This document shows, piece after piece, positions 28,051 to 37,230 of a stretch of DNA of 64,000 bases. This stretch comes from Shewanella colwelliana ATCC 39565 (GTDB lineage: Bacteria; Pseudomonadota; Gammaproteobacteria; Enterobacterales; Shewanellaceae): assembly GCF_000518705.1 (NCBI RefSeq), contig NZ_JAEC01000008.1:62001-126000 (forward strand), in the 5' to 3' direction. The translations under genes were made by a program, and so were the position numbers. The notes beneath the pieces were generated by a model, which was not told the origin of the DNA, searched no databases, and was given only the letters and a program-made list of their open reading frames with translations. The first letter of the stretch is position 1. Every line of letters begins with the position of its first letter.

Positions 28051-29240
28051 GTATTGGTCTCTCTTTTGCTAAAAATGATACTGGCATTGCTGCCGCCAAA
28101 GGCAAATGAGTTACTCATCACATAGTGCAGTGGCGTTTGAGTGTTGGCATCAACAAAATTGAGCGCCGGATTGTGACTGTCCCATTGCTGATCACCGACT
28201 TGTGGCGGTAGGCGCTGCAGAGTATTAAGAGATGAAAGCAGTAAATAACAGAATGCCGCTTCTATGGCTCCTGCAGCCCCTAAGGCGTGACCCGTCAGAG
28301 GCTTGGTTGAACTGACCCATGGCTGGTGATGGTGAAATATTTCACTTAATGCATGGCTTTCCATGGCATCGTTTTTCATGGTCGCGGTACCATGCAAGTT
28401 TATATAATCAATCTGTTCGGCACGGATACTGGCATCATCAAGTGCCATCTTAATGGCGGCAATCGCGCCACGCCCTTCAGGATGGGGCGCAGAGATATGA
28501 TGGGCATCGCTTGACTCTCCAACGCCAGCAAGCATGACAGCGCTTTGGCCCGACGTTAAGGTAAACAGTGCTGCGCCTTCACCGATATTAATGCCATCGC
28601 GATTGCGACTAAAAGGCTGGCAATGAGCTTTCGATACTGATTCGAGCGAATGAAAACCATTAAGCGTGAGTTTGCATAGGCTGTCGGCGCCACCAAGGAT
28701 CACCATATCGCACAGATTAGCCTTAAGCATGCGTTTAGCGCTGGCAAACACTTTGGCACTGGACGAGCACGCCGTTGAGACGGTATAGCAGGGGCCTGTT
28801 AATTCAAAATAGGCCTTTAAAAACTCTGCGCTATTACCGAGCTCCTGTTTTGAGTAGAGGTAATCTTCCGGCAGCGTACCGTGAGTATCGCGATAGGCCA
28901 ATGCCTCTTCGCCTTTGGCGATACCAGAGGTGCTAGTACCTAAAATAATGGCTACTCTATCGACGCCGTAACGTGCCTTTGCAGCGCTGACGCTGGCTTC
29001 TATTTGCTTTGCCGCTTTTAATAACAGTTGATTATTACGCGAACTAAAACAGTGTAATGAGGCAGGGATCTCCGGTAGGGCATAGTCCACCATACCGACT
29101 AACACCTCCTCATTAGGGATAAGATCATTACGCCATTGCATTGCACTGGTGTCGCCCGCAAGTAGCCGAGTTAACACCTCTTTGGGTGTCTGGCCTAAGG
29201 GGGTGCACAATCCCAAATCTGTGATGGCGATATCTGTCAT
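28047..29240 (-). CDS. apeO: beta-ketoacyl-ACP synthase ApeO
   Basis: 397 residues from the ATG at 29240 (GGAC 6 bases upstream); an ATG at 29267 would add nine unusual residues. Catalytic Cys in VSTACSSSAK, His in NLHGTATMKND, and His in LTGHALGAAGA, so the triad is intact. In characterised APE systems ApeO pairs with the KS-like ApeC as KS/chain-length factor and carries out chain extension. Confidence 0.9.
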   Translation of the reverse strand: MTDIAITDLGLCTPLGQTPKEVLTRLLAGDTSAMQWRNDLIPNEEVLVGMVDYALPEIPASLHCFSSRNNQLLLKAAKQIEASVSAAKARYGVDRVAIILGTSTSGIAKGEEALAYRDTHGTLPEDYLYSKQELGNSAEFLKAYFELTGPCYTVSTACSSSAKVFASAKRMLKANLCDMVILGGADSLCKLTLNGFHSLESVSKAHCQPFSRNRDGINIGEGAALFTLTSGQSAVMLAGVGESSDAHHISAPHPEGRGAIAAIKMALDDASIRAEQIDYINLHGTATMKNDAMESHALSEIFHHHQPWVSSTKPLTGHALGAAGAIEAAFCYLLLSSLNTLQRLPPQVGDQQWDSHNPALNFVDANTQTPLHYVMSNSFAFGGSNASIIFSKRETNT

Positions 29241-29276
29241 AGTGTCCGTTCTATTTAGTGGAGTCATTGACTCGGT

Positions 29277-29897
29277 TTACTCAGCAATTGGGTTGATGGT
29301 TAGTGTCAAGTCTGCCTGTGCAATCGATAACGCGACCTTAGCCATCCAAAGTGACTGCTGGTCATAGCGGATCTCAATCTGTGGCGTATCACTGCCGTTA
29401 GCATATAGGCTTCTGCATTGCACTGCATCACAGTCGGCTGAGCGTAATTGTCCACCATGTAAATTGCGATTTACATCTTCGATAGGCCAGTATATCAATT
29501 GCAGTAAGCCAAGGAGATATTCTGCCTTAAATTGATCGCCCAGCAAGATACTTTGCTGGCTGCTGACGCTATGCCCATCATAGGTGACGGTAAATAACGC
29601 CTGCCCTAGTGGCGCGAGGCCAACCAAGGTCAACTGTTGCGGCACAATCTCAAGCTGGCTGAGTAGTTGATGTCTTTCGCCTTGCACTGCAATGCTGACC
29701 TGTTGTGTTTGACTTTGGTTAACATCGCTTTGCAGTGGTGCTAAGCAGTAGTCCACCCCACGAACTAAGGACATACAAGTGTTTCGATCCAATTGTTGAG
29801 CACAACCGCTTAATAGCAGCAGCCACATGGCGAATAACAAACCAATGCGTGGTCGCACCCGCTTAAGTGAAGTGATAAACCGCCTTGTCATTTGCAT
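29277..29897 (-). CDS. apeN: DUF3261 lipoprotein (ApeN position)
   Basis: 206 residues. After a basic start, the hydrophobic stretch MWLLLLSGC gives a lipobox. The body is beta-rich, with a hydrophobic LLGLLQLIYWP segment as in DUF3261 proteins, which are regular members of APE clusters. A role in moving or anchoring the pigment at the outer membrane is inferred. Starts at 29897 or 29891 overlap the end of the flavoprotein gene. The symbol follows cluster order. Confidence 0.78.
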   Translation of the reverse strand: MQMTRRFITSLKRVRPRIGLLFAMWLLLLSGCAQQLDRNTCMSLVRGVDYCLAPLQSDVNQSQTQQVSIAVQGERHQLLSQLEIVPQQLTLVGLAPLGQALFTVTYDGHSVSSQQSILLGDQFKAEYLLGLLQLIYWPIEDVNRNLHGGQLRSADCDAVQCRSLYANGSDTPQIEIRYDQQSLWMAKVALSIAQADLTLTINPIAE

Positions 29898-31150
29898 AGC
29901 TCAACGATCATATTGAGGCGTCGCTCCGACTCGGTGACAAACGGATTATTTTGATCCCAAGCGTAGCCCGCTAGAATTGAGCAGATCATCTGCTTAATTT
30001 TCGGGTTAGGCGCTTCGAAAAAGATCACATCTTGAAAGCGGCCATCATACCAAGCTTGTACGTAGGTTCTAAAGGTATCTACTCCGAGCATCAGTGGCGC
30101 TGCGTAGTCGACTTGCCAATCGACCTCCTGGCCATTGAGTTGTTTAACGACACATTTAGCAGCCATTGAGGCTGATTGCATCGCTATGGTTACGCCAGAG
30201 GAGAATACGGGGTCTAAAAACTCGCCAGCATTGCCCAGCAAGGCAAATTTGTTGGTGGCCAAGGTGCTTACGTTGGCAGAGTAACCTTCAAGGCGAGCGC
30301 AGGGGCGAACTACCTTTGCTTTAGCCAATAACTGCTTGAGTCTAGGCTCTTCATTAACGAGTCGCATCAGCACCGATTCAAGATCGTCACCAATATCCCC
30401 AAGGAGGTGGGGCTCTCCCACGACACCTAACGAGCAACGGCCATTGCTAAAGGGGATGAGCCAATACCAAATATCTCGGTTATCGGGGTGAACACTAATC
30501 AGGATCTTGTTGCGATCGAACTGGTAATCTGCCAGTTCAATTTCATCGATATGATCGTCGATATGGGTGAAAATTGCAGTACGGCTAGGTAGATCTGAGG
30601 GACGCTCCAAGTCGAGTAGTCGAGGTAAGACGCGGCCAAAGCCACTGGCATCGAGTAGATAGCGTGCCTGCACTTGATACGGTATGCCTTGCTTATCGAC
30701 AATGGATAGCAGAGGATCGGCCGATAGATCAATGGCCTCCACCGTATCGCCAAAGCGGATCTCTACACCTTGCTCTATGGCGGTGTCGGCAAGCAGTTTA
30801 TCAAAGCTGCCACGCTCTACCTGAAAGGTGGTGCCGGGACCTGGAGTAAACTTATCGGTAAAATCAAAATGTGTGCTGCGTCCATTAGCATTAAAGGCTG
30901 CGCCATTTTTAAATTGAAACCCTGCATTATTTACCGCGTCGAGCATATTGGCTTCGTCAAGCATTTGCATACAGCATGGCAGCAGGCTTTCCCCAATTGA
31001 AAAGCGCGGAAACGCTTGCTTTTCAAGTACAAGAACCTTTTTTCCTTGCTGGTGCAATAGGCTTGCCGCAACACTTCCTGATGGTCCAGCTCCTATGATG
31101 ACAACATCATATTGGGCAATTGCATGAGCTGGTGATTGGGCTGATTCCAT
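29888..31150 (-). CDS. halogenase-like FAD-dependent oxidoreductase
   Basis: 420 residues from the ATG at 31150, which shares one base with the exporter stop. FAD-binding GAGPSG at 20-25. The flavin-dependent halogenase signature WxWxIP appears as WYWLIP at 228-233, and FLDPVFSSG at 311-319 matches the second motif seen in CmlS-type halogenases. Relatives without halogenase activity (reductases, hydroxylases) share parts of this pattern. In this cluster it could halogenate the aryl head, as in brominated xanthomonadins, or hydroxylate or desaturate the chain. The motifs are seen; the activity is inferred. Confidence 0.85.
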   Translation of the reverse strand: MESAQSPAHAIAQYDVVIIGAGPSGSVAASLLHQQGKKVLVLEKQAFPRFSIGESLLPCCMQMLDEANMLDAVNNAGFQFKNGAAFNANGRSTHFDFTDKFTPGPGTTFQVERGSFDKLLADTAIEQGVEIRFGDTVEAIDLSADPLLSIVDKQGIPYQVQARYLLDASGFGRVLPRLLDLERPSDLPSRTAIFTHIDDHIDEIELADYQFDRNKILISVHPDNRDIWYWLIPFSNGRCSLGVVGEPHLLGDIGDDLESVLMRLVNEEPRLKQLLAKAKVVRPCARLEGYSANVSTLATNKFALLGNAGEFLDPVFSSGVTIAMQSASMAAKCVVKQLNGQEVDWQVDYAAPLMLGVDTFRTYVQAWYDGRFQDVIFFEAPNPKIKQMICSILAGYAWDQNNPFVTESERRLNMIVELCK

Positions 31151-33546
31151 CACTTGTGGGTCCTTATAAAATTATGTACGAAGGGGGATAGCAGGAAGGT
31201 ACATCCGATACCTAAGAGCAAGGTTAAACCAAAATAGTGAATAGCGGGTGTTTGGCTAAAGGCCAATAGGCCAAATGCCAAGAGTGTCGAACAGGCTGAC
31301 ATAAACACCGCCATCATCACGGCTCGCCCCTGTTTTGCCTCAGCGAAAAACAGGCTGTAATCAACCCCAATGCCAAAGACTAGGATTAGTGCAAGTGCAT
31401 GAAATAGGGTGAGCCCCGAGCCGAAAAGCCCTAATAACCCGAGGGTTAGCAGCGCAGAGGTAGCGGGTACAGCAGTGACATACAAGGCGAGCCTGACGCC
31501 AAATCGCATTGAAAAAATGCCCCAGGCGATCAGCAGTGACAATAGCAGTAACCACAGCGTGAGCGAGCGGTATTTGGCCATGACATGAGAAATATCGGCG
31601 ACTTTATCTACCAGTTGTACACTGGATGTCGTCGCAAGCGCCTGCTGAAGTGTGTCAATGTTGCTGATCCCCCCTAGCAGCACGATAGCGCCAAAGTCGC
31701 GCTCTTGATTGGATGCAGGTAACCATAAAGGAGAAAAGAGTTGCCCTGCGGGGCTATTAAAAAATGCCTCTGGCGTAATGGTTAGTGCCGCCGCCTGCTG
31801 GTATTGCTGACGCAAATCACTGGCGAGTTCTGGCGCTAATCCCATCTTTGCAAGAATGTGGTCGATATTGTGGTAAATCTCACCCTGCAACCGATAGTTA
31901 GTGGCTTGAGTTGTTTGGCTTGGTAGGTAGTTTGCCAAGTTGATAGCATTACCAATCACACCATCTTGTGTCAGTTTGTTTAGTGTTGGCTTGATCGCTT
32001 CAAGCTGTTGCAGCAGCGCTTGGGCGTTAGGCGCACGTACTAAGATAAATTGGTTATCGGTGCCGCCACTGAGTAATAAGCGTAGTTGCGCCTCTTGGCT
32101 GACCACGTCATTGGGACTTTGTTGCAGATTACGAATATCGTCATCCGTCTGCAACTGGCTTAACCCTAGCGCAGTGACTAGCGCGATACCAAGCAAGCCT
32201 GTCCGCCACCATGAGGTATTACCTTGCTGACTGAGTACAGCAATCTTATCGAGATACTGTTGTGCTAAGCGCAGCGGTAGAGGTCGATGAGGCAATCGGC
32301 TATTGGCAATGAAGGGATAGGCCAACACTAAGGTGATATAAGCACCAATAAGGCCAGCCGCGCAGAAGATAGCTACTTGCTGCATTCCCGGAAAGGGGGT
32401 CATACCTATTGCGCTGTAGGCGAGCACTGTAGTGATTAACGCTAACGTCGCTGCGGGGAATACCTTAGTCACTGCCACTGACGCAGAGCTATCAGCCTGT
32501 TCCAAGCGTTCGCAATAAAAATGAAAACTAAAGTCGATGGCAATACCGATAAGACTGGTTCCAAAGACTAAGGTCAGCAAGTGTAATTCACCAAATAGAC
32601 TCAATGTCGCGACAACGGCAAACAGTAAACTTGTGGCTATGGTTAGGCTGGCTATTAGCAGTGGCATCATAGAGCGAAATGCCCACCAGACCAATGCAAT
32701 CACACCAATAAGTGAGGCCAGACCGAGAGATGACACCTCTTTTTTGGCTTGTAAGGTGGCGGCGCTGGCATGGAACAGTGCACCAGCTTTAAGTACCTTA
32801 AGCTCAACACCTGTAGGTAACTGCGCTCGCACAACTGCAATAGATTCGGTGAGTTTATTGATTTGTTGCTGCTGGCTTTGGGGGTTAAATGCGCTGCCAA
32901 CCCCTTTTGCCATAACGATGGCTGAATAATATGATTGCCCCAAGTCATTGTGCGTTGTAGAGACTAATATTCCTTGGGCAACTTTGACTTTTTGCGTCGG
33001 TGCCATAGCCTTTAACGTATCGGGATACAGCAATAGCGGGTCTTGGCTGATCAGCTCGCTGTTGGCGTAGCCAAAAGCATTGTATAGCTGAGCTAAAGCA
33101 TTAGCCTCCAACCGCGCTAATTGTTTGTTCTCTATTAGAGTCTGCTGGTTTGCCGTGAGTAAACTAAAGCGGTGAGGAAAGTAAAACTGATTTAGTGCGC
33201 GAACGCTATCAATGTCGCCACTTTTGACATCGGTAAAAACGTTTTTATCTGTGCGTAACTGAGTTAGTAGCAGCTGGGCTGAGTCAATGGCTTGCGCCTC
33301 ACTGCTGGCCTGCAGCGCGATGTAGACCCTATCAGCCAGTTGGCTTTCTACGCGTTCAAGTGCTACTTGAGTCAATGCTTCCTCATGTATCTCAGGTAGC
33401 ATGGCCAAAATATCGCTTTGAATTTTTGCGCCTTGGTTAAGTTGATAGGCCCCAAGCATGAAAGCGCAAAATACTAACGCAAACCAAATCATGGCTTTGC
33501 GTTTAATTGAGCCTTGGCCTGCTGGATTTGAACCTTTAATCATCAT
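31150..33546 (-). CDS. apeM: MMPL/RND-type exporter ApeM
   Basis: 798 residues with about 12 transmembrane helices in two halves, each preceded by a large periplasmic loop. SLIGIAIDFSFHFYCE in the first half and LVFGIGVDYSLFFAEAKQGR in the second are the paired MMPL TM4-type motifs with their conserved Asp. It probably moves the aryl polyene lipid out of the inner membrane, with the LolA-like protein as carrier. Its ATG overlaps the stop of apeL. Confidence 0.88.
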   Translation of the reverse strand: MMIKGSNPAGQGSIKRKAMIWFALVFCAFMLGAYQLNQGAKIQSDILAMLPEIHEEALTQVALERVESQLADRVYIALQASSEAQAIDSAQLLLTQLRTDKNVFTDVKSGDIDSVRALNQFYFPHRFSLLTANQQTLIENKQLARLEANALAQLYNAFGYANSELISQDPLLLYPDTLKAMAPTQKVKVAQGILVSTTHNDLGQSYYSAIVMAKGVGSAFNPQSQQQQINKLTESIAVVRAQLPTGVELKVLKAGALFHASAATLQAKKEVSSLGLASLIGVIALVWWAFRSMMPLLIASLTIATSLLFAVVATLSLFGELHLLTLVFGTSLIGIAIDFSFHFYCERLEQADSSASVAVTKVFPAATLALITTVLAYSAIGMTPFPGMQQVAIFCAAGLIGAYITLVLAYPFIANSRLPHRPLPLRLAQQYLDKIAVLSQQGNTSWWRTGLLGIALVTALGLSQLQTDDDIRNLQQSPNDVVSQEAQLRLLLSGGTDNQFILVRAPNAQALLQQLEAIKPTLNKLTQDGVIGNAINLANYLPSQTTQATNYRLQGEIYHNIDHILAKMGLAPELASDLRQQYQQAAALTITPEAFFNSPAGQLFSPLWLPASNQERDFGAIVLLGGISNIDTLQQALATTSSVQLVDKVADISHVMAKYRSLTLWLLLLSLLIAWGIFSMRFGVRLALYVTAVPATSALLTLGLLGLFGSGLTLFHALALILVFGIGVDYSLFFAEAKQGRAVMMAVFMSACSTLLAFGLLAFSQTPAIHYFGLTLLLGIGCTFLLSPFVHNFIRTHK

Positions 33547-34241
33547 TATTGCGCAGGCTTAGGTGTTACCGATGAGAAGTAGTTGAGTTGCTGCTCAGTC
33601 AATGGCTGGTTAGTGATCTGCTCAAAGTGGATTTCGCTGCGGTCACCATTGTGGCCTAGTAAGATGAGTTGTTGCAGTTGCTGCTCACCTTGTAACACCA
33701 ATTTGGGCATCGCTTGTTTAATTAAGGGGTCGAGTGGCACCAAACCAAGTTGCCACTGCTGACCCTCTTGCAGTAGGAAAAGGCTAAATTGTGAGGTTAA
33801 AGGGGCAATCTCGCCTTGCAACAAGCCATTCATCAAGGTGGGCATCATCTGAGCAAGAGCATTGGCTTGTTGATTATTCTGTGCTTGAGAGACCTGCCGA
33901 TTGCCGTCGCTATCGATCTGTATCAATGCTCCTTGGGTCAGCACTAAGCCACTGGCAAAAGGACGAGTTTGTAACCAAGCGAGCCCCTGTTGGTTTTGAA
34001 ATAGGAATTGTCCATGGCTGACTAACGGCTTTTTGAGGACTTTAAGGTAGCGGTACTGGGTGAAACTGCCCTGCGCCGTTTCGCCGCTATTGAGGCGTTG
34101 CGCTAAGGTTTGCAGCTGAGCATTGTCGGCATTTTGACTAAAAAGAGCATCGTAAGAGGGACTTTGATTAGCATGGCTAAACAAGCTTAGACTAAAAAGC
34201 AGTACGCCAATCAAGCATGTGCGGGGTAATAATGAGGCCAT
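33546..34241 (-). CDS. apeL: LolA-like outer-membrane carrier protein (ApeL)
   Basis: 231 residues from the ATG at 34241, one base after the thioesterase stop; this gives a clean signal peptide (MASLLPRTCLIGVLLFSL...SHA). The mature part resembles LolA: GSFTQYRYLKVLKKPLVSHGQF is the typical first-strand region. LolA proteins ferry lipidated cargo across the periplasm; here the likely cargo is the aryl polyene lipid (inference from cluster). Symbol from cluster order. Confidence 0.82.
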   Translation of the reverse strand: MASLLPRTCLIGVLLFSLSLFSHANQSPSYDALFSQNADNAQLQTLAQRLNSGETAQGSFTQYRYLKVLKKPLVSHGQFLFQNQQGLAWLQTRPFASGLVLTQGALIQIDSDGNRQVSQAQNNQQANALAQMMPTLMNGLLQGEIAPLTSQFSLFLLQEGQQWQLGLVPLDPLIKQAMPKLVLQGEQQLQQLILLGHNGDRSEIHFEQITNQPLTEQQLNYFSSVTPKPAQ

Positions 34242-34242
34242 A

Positions 34243-34677
34243 TTAGCTTTCCCCACTAAGGTCGACGAGATGAGCGATTTTTTCACGGAAGCAATTGGGT
34301 GTCACAAAGCACAGCTCCTTAGTCTTCATCTCAACGGCGGCTTGGATAGTGTAGCCTTTGGTTAACCGTTTATTGGTTAATGCATCTCGCACTTCATAAG
34401 TGATCTTAATGCGGTTTTCCCATTCGACTAACTTGGCGACCACTTTCACTTGCTGATCGAAACTACTCGACTGAACATACTTAATTTGCAGGTCGACAAT
34501 GGGCCAAGCGTAACCAGAATCTTGCATCGTACGGTAGCCATAATCTATCTGGTCGAGTAACTGACAGCGAACGACCTCAAAGTATCTCAGATAGTTGCCA
34601 TGCCAGGTTATCCCCATTGGGTCGACATCATGGAATGGGATCACCATGTCCAACTCGGTGGTCAGTATCGCCTTCAT
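34243..34677 (-). CDS. apeK: 4HBT-type acyl thioesterase ApeK
   Basis: 144 residues, hotdog fold of the YbgC/4HBT class. The active-site segment PFHDVDPMGITWHGNYLRYFE holds the catalytic Asp. GGAG lies 8 bases before the ATG. Probably removes stalled or finished acyl chains from ACP, or edits them. Confidence 0.88.
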   Translation of the reverse strand: MKAILTTELDMVIPFHDVDPMGITWHGNYLRYFEVVRCQLLDQIDYGYRTMQDSGYAWPIVDLQIKYVQSSSFDQQVKVVAKLVEWENRIKITYEVRDALTNKRLTKGYTIQAAVEMKTKELCFVTPNCFREKIAHLVDLSGES

Positions 34678-34689
34678 CGTAGTGGCTCC

Positions 34690-36252
34690 TTAATGACACA
34701 CTTCCCAGTGGGCTTGCTGTATCTTCTCTACGGTTTGTCTTAAGACTTGTTCAAGTGGTCGGTCTTCTGTGAGCAGCTCAAAATCAGCGCTAACCTGAGT
34801 CAAGGTCTTAGCCACTGACGGGGTGAGTGATGCTTGGCATAGCTCCCCTTGGCTGACGCGTAGATGAATGCCTTGGGTCATTGCTAGCAGCGCAGCGGCG
34901 GCAACCTGTTCAGTCAACTGCAGCACACGCATGCAGTCTCTAGCGGCAATAGTGCCCATGCTGACCTTATCTTGGTTGTGACACTCTGTAGAGCGTGAAA
35001 ATACGCTGGCGGGCATGGTCTGTTTAAGTGCTTCAGCTGTCCACGCTGATACGCCAATTTGTACGGCTTTAAAACCGTGGTTAATGGCGCGGCGTTCACC
35101 TGTGGCGCCAGAAAGGTTGGCAGGTAGACCATTATTAAATTTAGGGTCCATGACCAATGCCATCTGACGGTCGATAAGGTCGGCGATATTGGCAACACAA
35201 TTTTTCATTGAGTCCATGACAAAGGCAATATGTCCGCCATAGAAGTGACCCCCATGAAGAATATGTTCGCCTTCGGCATCGACAATTGGGTTGTCATTGG
35301 CGCTGTTGAGTTCTGTTTCGATAAACTGACGCATAAATGGTAAGGCATCTTGCAGTACACCAATAATGTGCGGTGCACAGCGAATTGAGTATCTATCTTG
35401 CAGACGATCAGAGTTTCTTGGGTGTTCATGATGATTAAGGTCTTCACGGATCCAAGCGGCTATCTGGTTCTGTCCTGGGTGTGGTTTAGCCGCAAAGAGA
35501 ATGTCATCAAAGTGGTTGGAATTCCCCTTAAGCGTTAATGAAGCCATGGCTGTGATACGACTTGCCATTTTGGCCATGTATTGAGCTCTATCGTAGGCAA
35601 GGCATGCAAGGGCGGTCATTACGGCAGTGCCGTTCATTAGTGCCAATCCCTCTTTAGGTCTGAGTTTAAGCGGTATGATACCGAGTTCGCTGTATACCTC
35701 TGCGGTGCTTTGACGCTGCCCTTGGTAGATCACATCACGTTCACCGACGAGTACGGCGGCTAGGTAGGAAAGTGGCGTCAGATCGCCGCTGGCACCCACA
35801 GACCCCTCTTCAGGGATCACAGGAATGATATTCAAGTTAAGCAGTGTTTCAATACGCTGAAGTAGTTCATAGCTTACGCCAGATTTACCGACTGCAAGCG
35901 AACTAAGGCGACAGGCCATGACCGCTCTAGCCTGCATCGGAGATAGGATTTCGCCGAGCCCGCAGCCATGAAAACGTGACAGATGCAGAGGGAGTTCGTG
36001 AACTAAATCAAGCCCAACCGTGACAGTACATGAGTCGCCATAGCCTGTGGTAACGCCATACACTACGCCCTCTTCAGCGAGTAAGCTGTCGATAAATCGC
36101 GCGCCTTTCTGGATATATTCTTGATATGCAGGGCTGACTTGCAGTTGCGCTTTCGCGCCTTTTGCCACCGCAACAACCTCTTCAAGGGTTAGCGAGCGTT
36201 GGCCAAATTTAACAATCTCTTCTGTATGAGAAGGTGTAATCGTTTGAGTCAT
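34690..36252 (-). CDS. MIO-type aromatic amino acid ammonia-lyase (tyrosine/histidine ammonia-lyase family)
   Basis: 520 residues. The self-formed MIO cofactor motif Ala-Ser-Gly is at 154-156 in EEGSVGASGDLTPLS; the catalytic Tyr is probably in VVYGVTTGYG (about 65). The substrate-selectivity pair reads Phe-His (94-95 in HLSRFHGCG), nearer to the Tyr-His of bacterial tyrosine ammonia-lyase than to Ser-His of histidine lyases. This suggests tyrosine to 4-coumarate, which the ApeH ligase could load as starter. The ATG directly abuts the acyltransferase stop, and SGD in place of NGD after the motif is typical of HAL/TAL. Confidence 0.9.
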   Translation of the reverse strand: MTQTITPSHTEEIVKFGQRSLTLEEVVAVAKGAKAQLQVSPAYQEYIQKGARFIDSLLAEEGVVYGVTTGYGDSCTVTVGLDLVHELPLHLSRFHGCGLGEILSPMQARAVMACRLSSLAVGKSGVSYELLQRIETLLNLNIIPVIPEEGSVGASGDLTPLSYLAAVLVGERDVIYQGQRQSTAEVYSELGIIPLKLRPKEGLALMNGTAVMTALACLAYDRAQYMAKMASRITAMASLTLKGNSNHFDDILFAAKPHPGQNQIAAWIREDLNHHEHPRNSDRLQDRYSIRCAPHIIGVLQDALPFMRQFIETELNSANDNPIVDAEGEHILHGGHFYGGHIAFVMDSMKNCVANIADLIDRQMALVMDPKFNNGLPANLSGATGERRAINHGFKAVQIGVSAWTAEALKQTMPASVFSRSTECHNQDKVSMGTIAARDCMRVLQLTEQVAAAALLAMTQGIHLRVSQGELCQASLTPSVAKTLTQVSADFELLTEDRPLEQVLRQTVEKIQQAHWEVCH

Positions 36253-37137
36253 CTATCTGTCTATCCTATTAGTATGCTTTGGGGCAGACGTTGCTGCTGC
36301 GCGCTGGATCTCTTCATCTTTGCGCCAAAAATCGAAAAAGTTAAACCATTGCAATGGTTCACGCCGTGCGTAGTATTCAAGTCGAGCACTATAGCGGTTA
36401 ACCGCGGCTTCTAAGCGTTCCATCCTGCCAGTGCGAGGCCCTTTGAGCGTATCTGAAAAATGCTCTAGGTGAACGTGATAACGCCCCTGTTCTCGTAGGC
36501 AAAACATTAAATAAACTGGGCAATCCAGCAGGCCAGCTAGAATAAATGGACCTTGTGGGAAGGGCGCGGCTTTACCCATAAATGGCGCATAGATCACCCG
36601 ACCTTCGCTGTTCGACGAGGTGCGATCCCCTGCGATGACCACCAGTTCGCCTTGCTCAATTTTCTCTTGCAGCAACATCGAAGTACTCGGTCCCAATTCG
36701 GTGACCTGAATCAGGTTCAGGGCGCTGTCGGGATTGAGTTGTTTCAGTACTCGATTAAAGTTCTCGGCGTTTTGGGTCAGCACCATTACATTGACTTTCA
36801 CTTTGCGCTGATGGATTGAGATAGCCCGGCATAGCTCCAAATTACCTAAATGTGACACCAATAATACGGCGCCTTGACCTTGTGCTAAGGGTTCGGCAAG
36901 AGCTTCGCGGTTGGGGAAGTCGACTTGGCTGAGCTTAATGCGATCGCACCACGCATCGATACGATCAAGTGCCGCATTACCGAATGCAATAAAGTGTTTG
37001 AGGCTATGACGCCAACCTATGGTGCCCTGTAGCTGTGGGTGGTCGGGGTCAAAACTTTGCACCTGATTAAGAAAATCGAGCGAGGCTTGCCTTGCATTAC
37101 GCCCCGTTAGGAAAAAGTAGCCAATCACTGGATACAT
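36253..37137 (-). CDS. apeJ: LpxL/COG4261-type acyltransferase, C-terminal half of broken ApeJ
   Basis: The first in-frame ATG (37137) gives 294 residues, but conserved family sequence starts earlier. The 30 codons between 37227 and 37138 encode SSIGERGSYWGIKLLASSY and more, matching the normal N-terminus of these lipid-A-type acyltransferases, with no ATG, GTG or TTG among them. That block is in the same frame as the glycosyltransferase and is cut off by a single TAG. The remaining domain carries VSHLGNLE (His-X4-Glu/Asp-type acyltransferase motif) and AGDRTSSNSEGRVI. The likely role is acylating the lipid or sugar anchor of the aryl polyene. From ATG 37137 the protein would lack its first conserved helix. 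Confidence 0.8.
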   Translation of the reverse strand: MYPVIGYFFLTGRNARQASLDFLNQVQSFDPDHPQLQGTIGWRHSLKHFIAFGNAALDRIDAWCDRIKLSQVDFPNREALAEPLAQGQGAVLLVSHLGNLELCRAISIHQRKVKVNVMVLTQNAENFNRVLKQLNPDSALNLIQVTELGPSTSMLLQEKIEQGELVVIAGDRTSSNSEGRVIYAPFMGKAAPFPQGPFILAGLLDCPVYLMFCLREQGRYHVHLEHFSDTLKGPRTGRMERLEAAVNRYSARLEYYARREPLQWFNFFDFWRKDEEIQRAAATSAPKHTNRIDR

Positions 37138-37227
37138 GATGGCACGGCATAGCCAATGGCCACCAATTTTATAACTACTGGCAAGGAGCTTAATGCCCCA
37201 ATAGCTGCCTCGTTCACCGATGCTCGA

Positions 37228-37230
37228 CTA
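37228..37230 (-). other. in-frame amber codon splitting the glycosyltransferase/acyltransferase gene
   Basis: TAG at 37230-37228 joins two halves in the same frame (37977 to 36253 = 575 codons). The residues around it read ...ASTH-stop-SSIGERGS; homologous acyltransferase domains have His-Trp at this point (HW..I.ERGS), so TGG to TAG is the simplest explanation. See findings. Confidence 0.85.

Noticed and set aside
34690-36252. Histidine ammonia-lyase of the hut pathway
   Set aside because: No hutU/hutI neighbours, embedded in the APE operon, and the selectivity pair is Phe-His.
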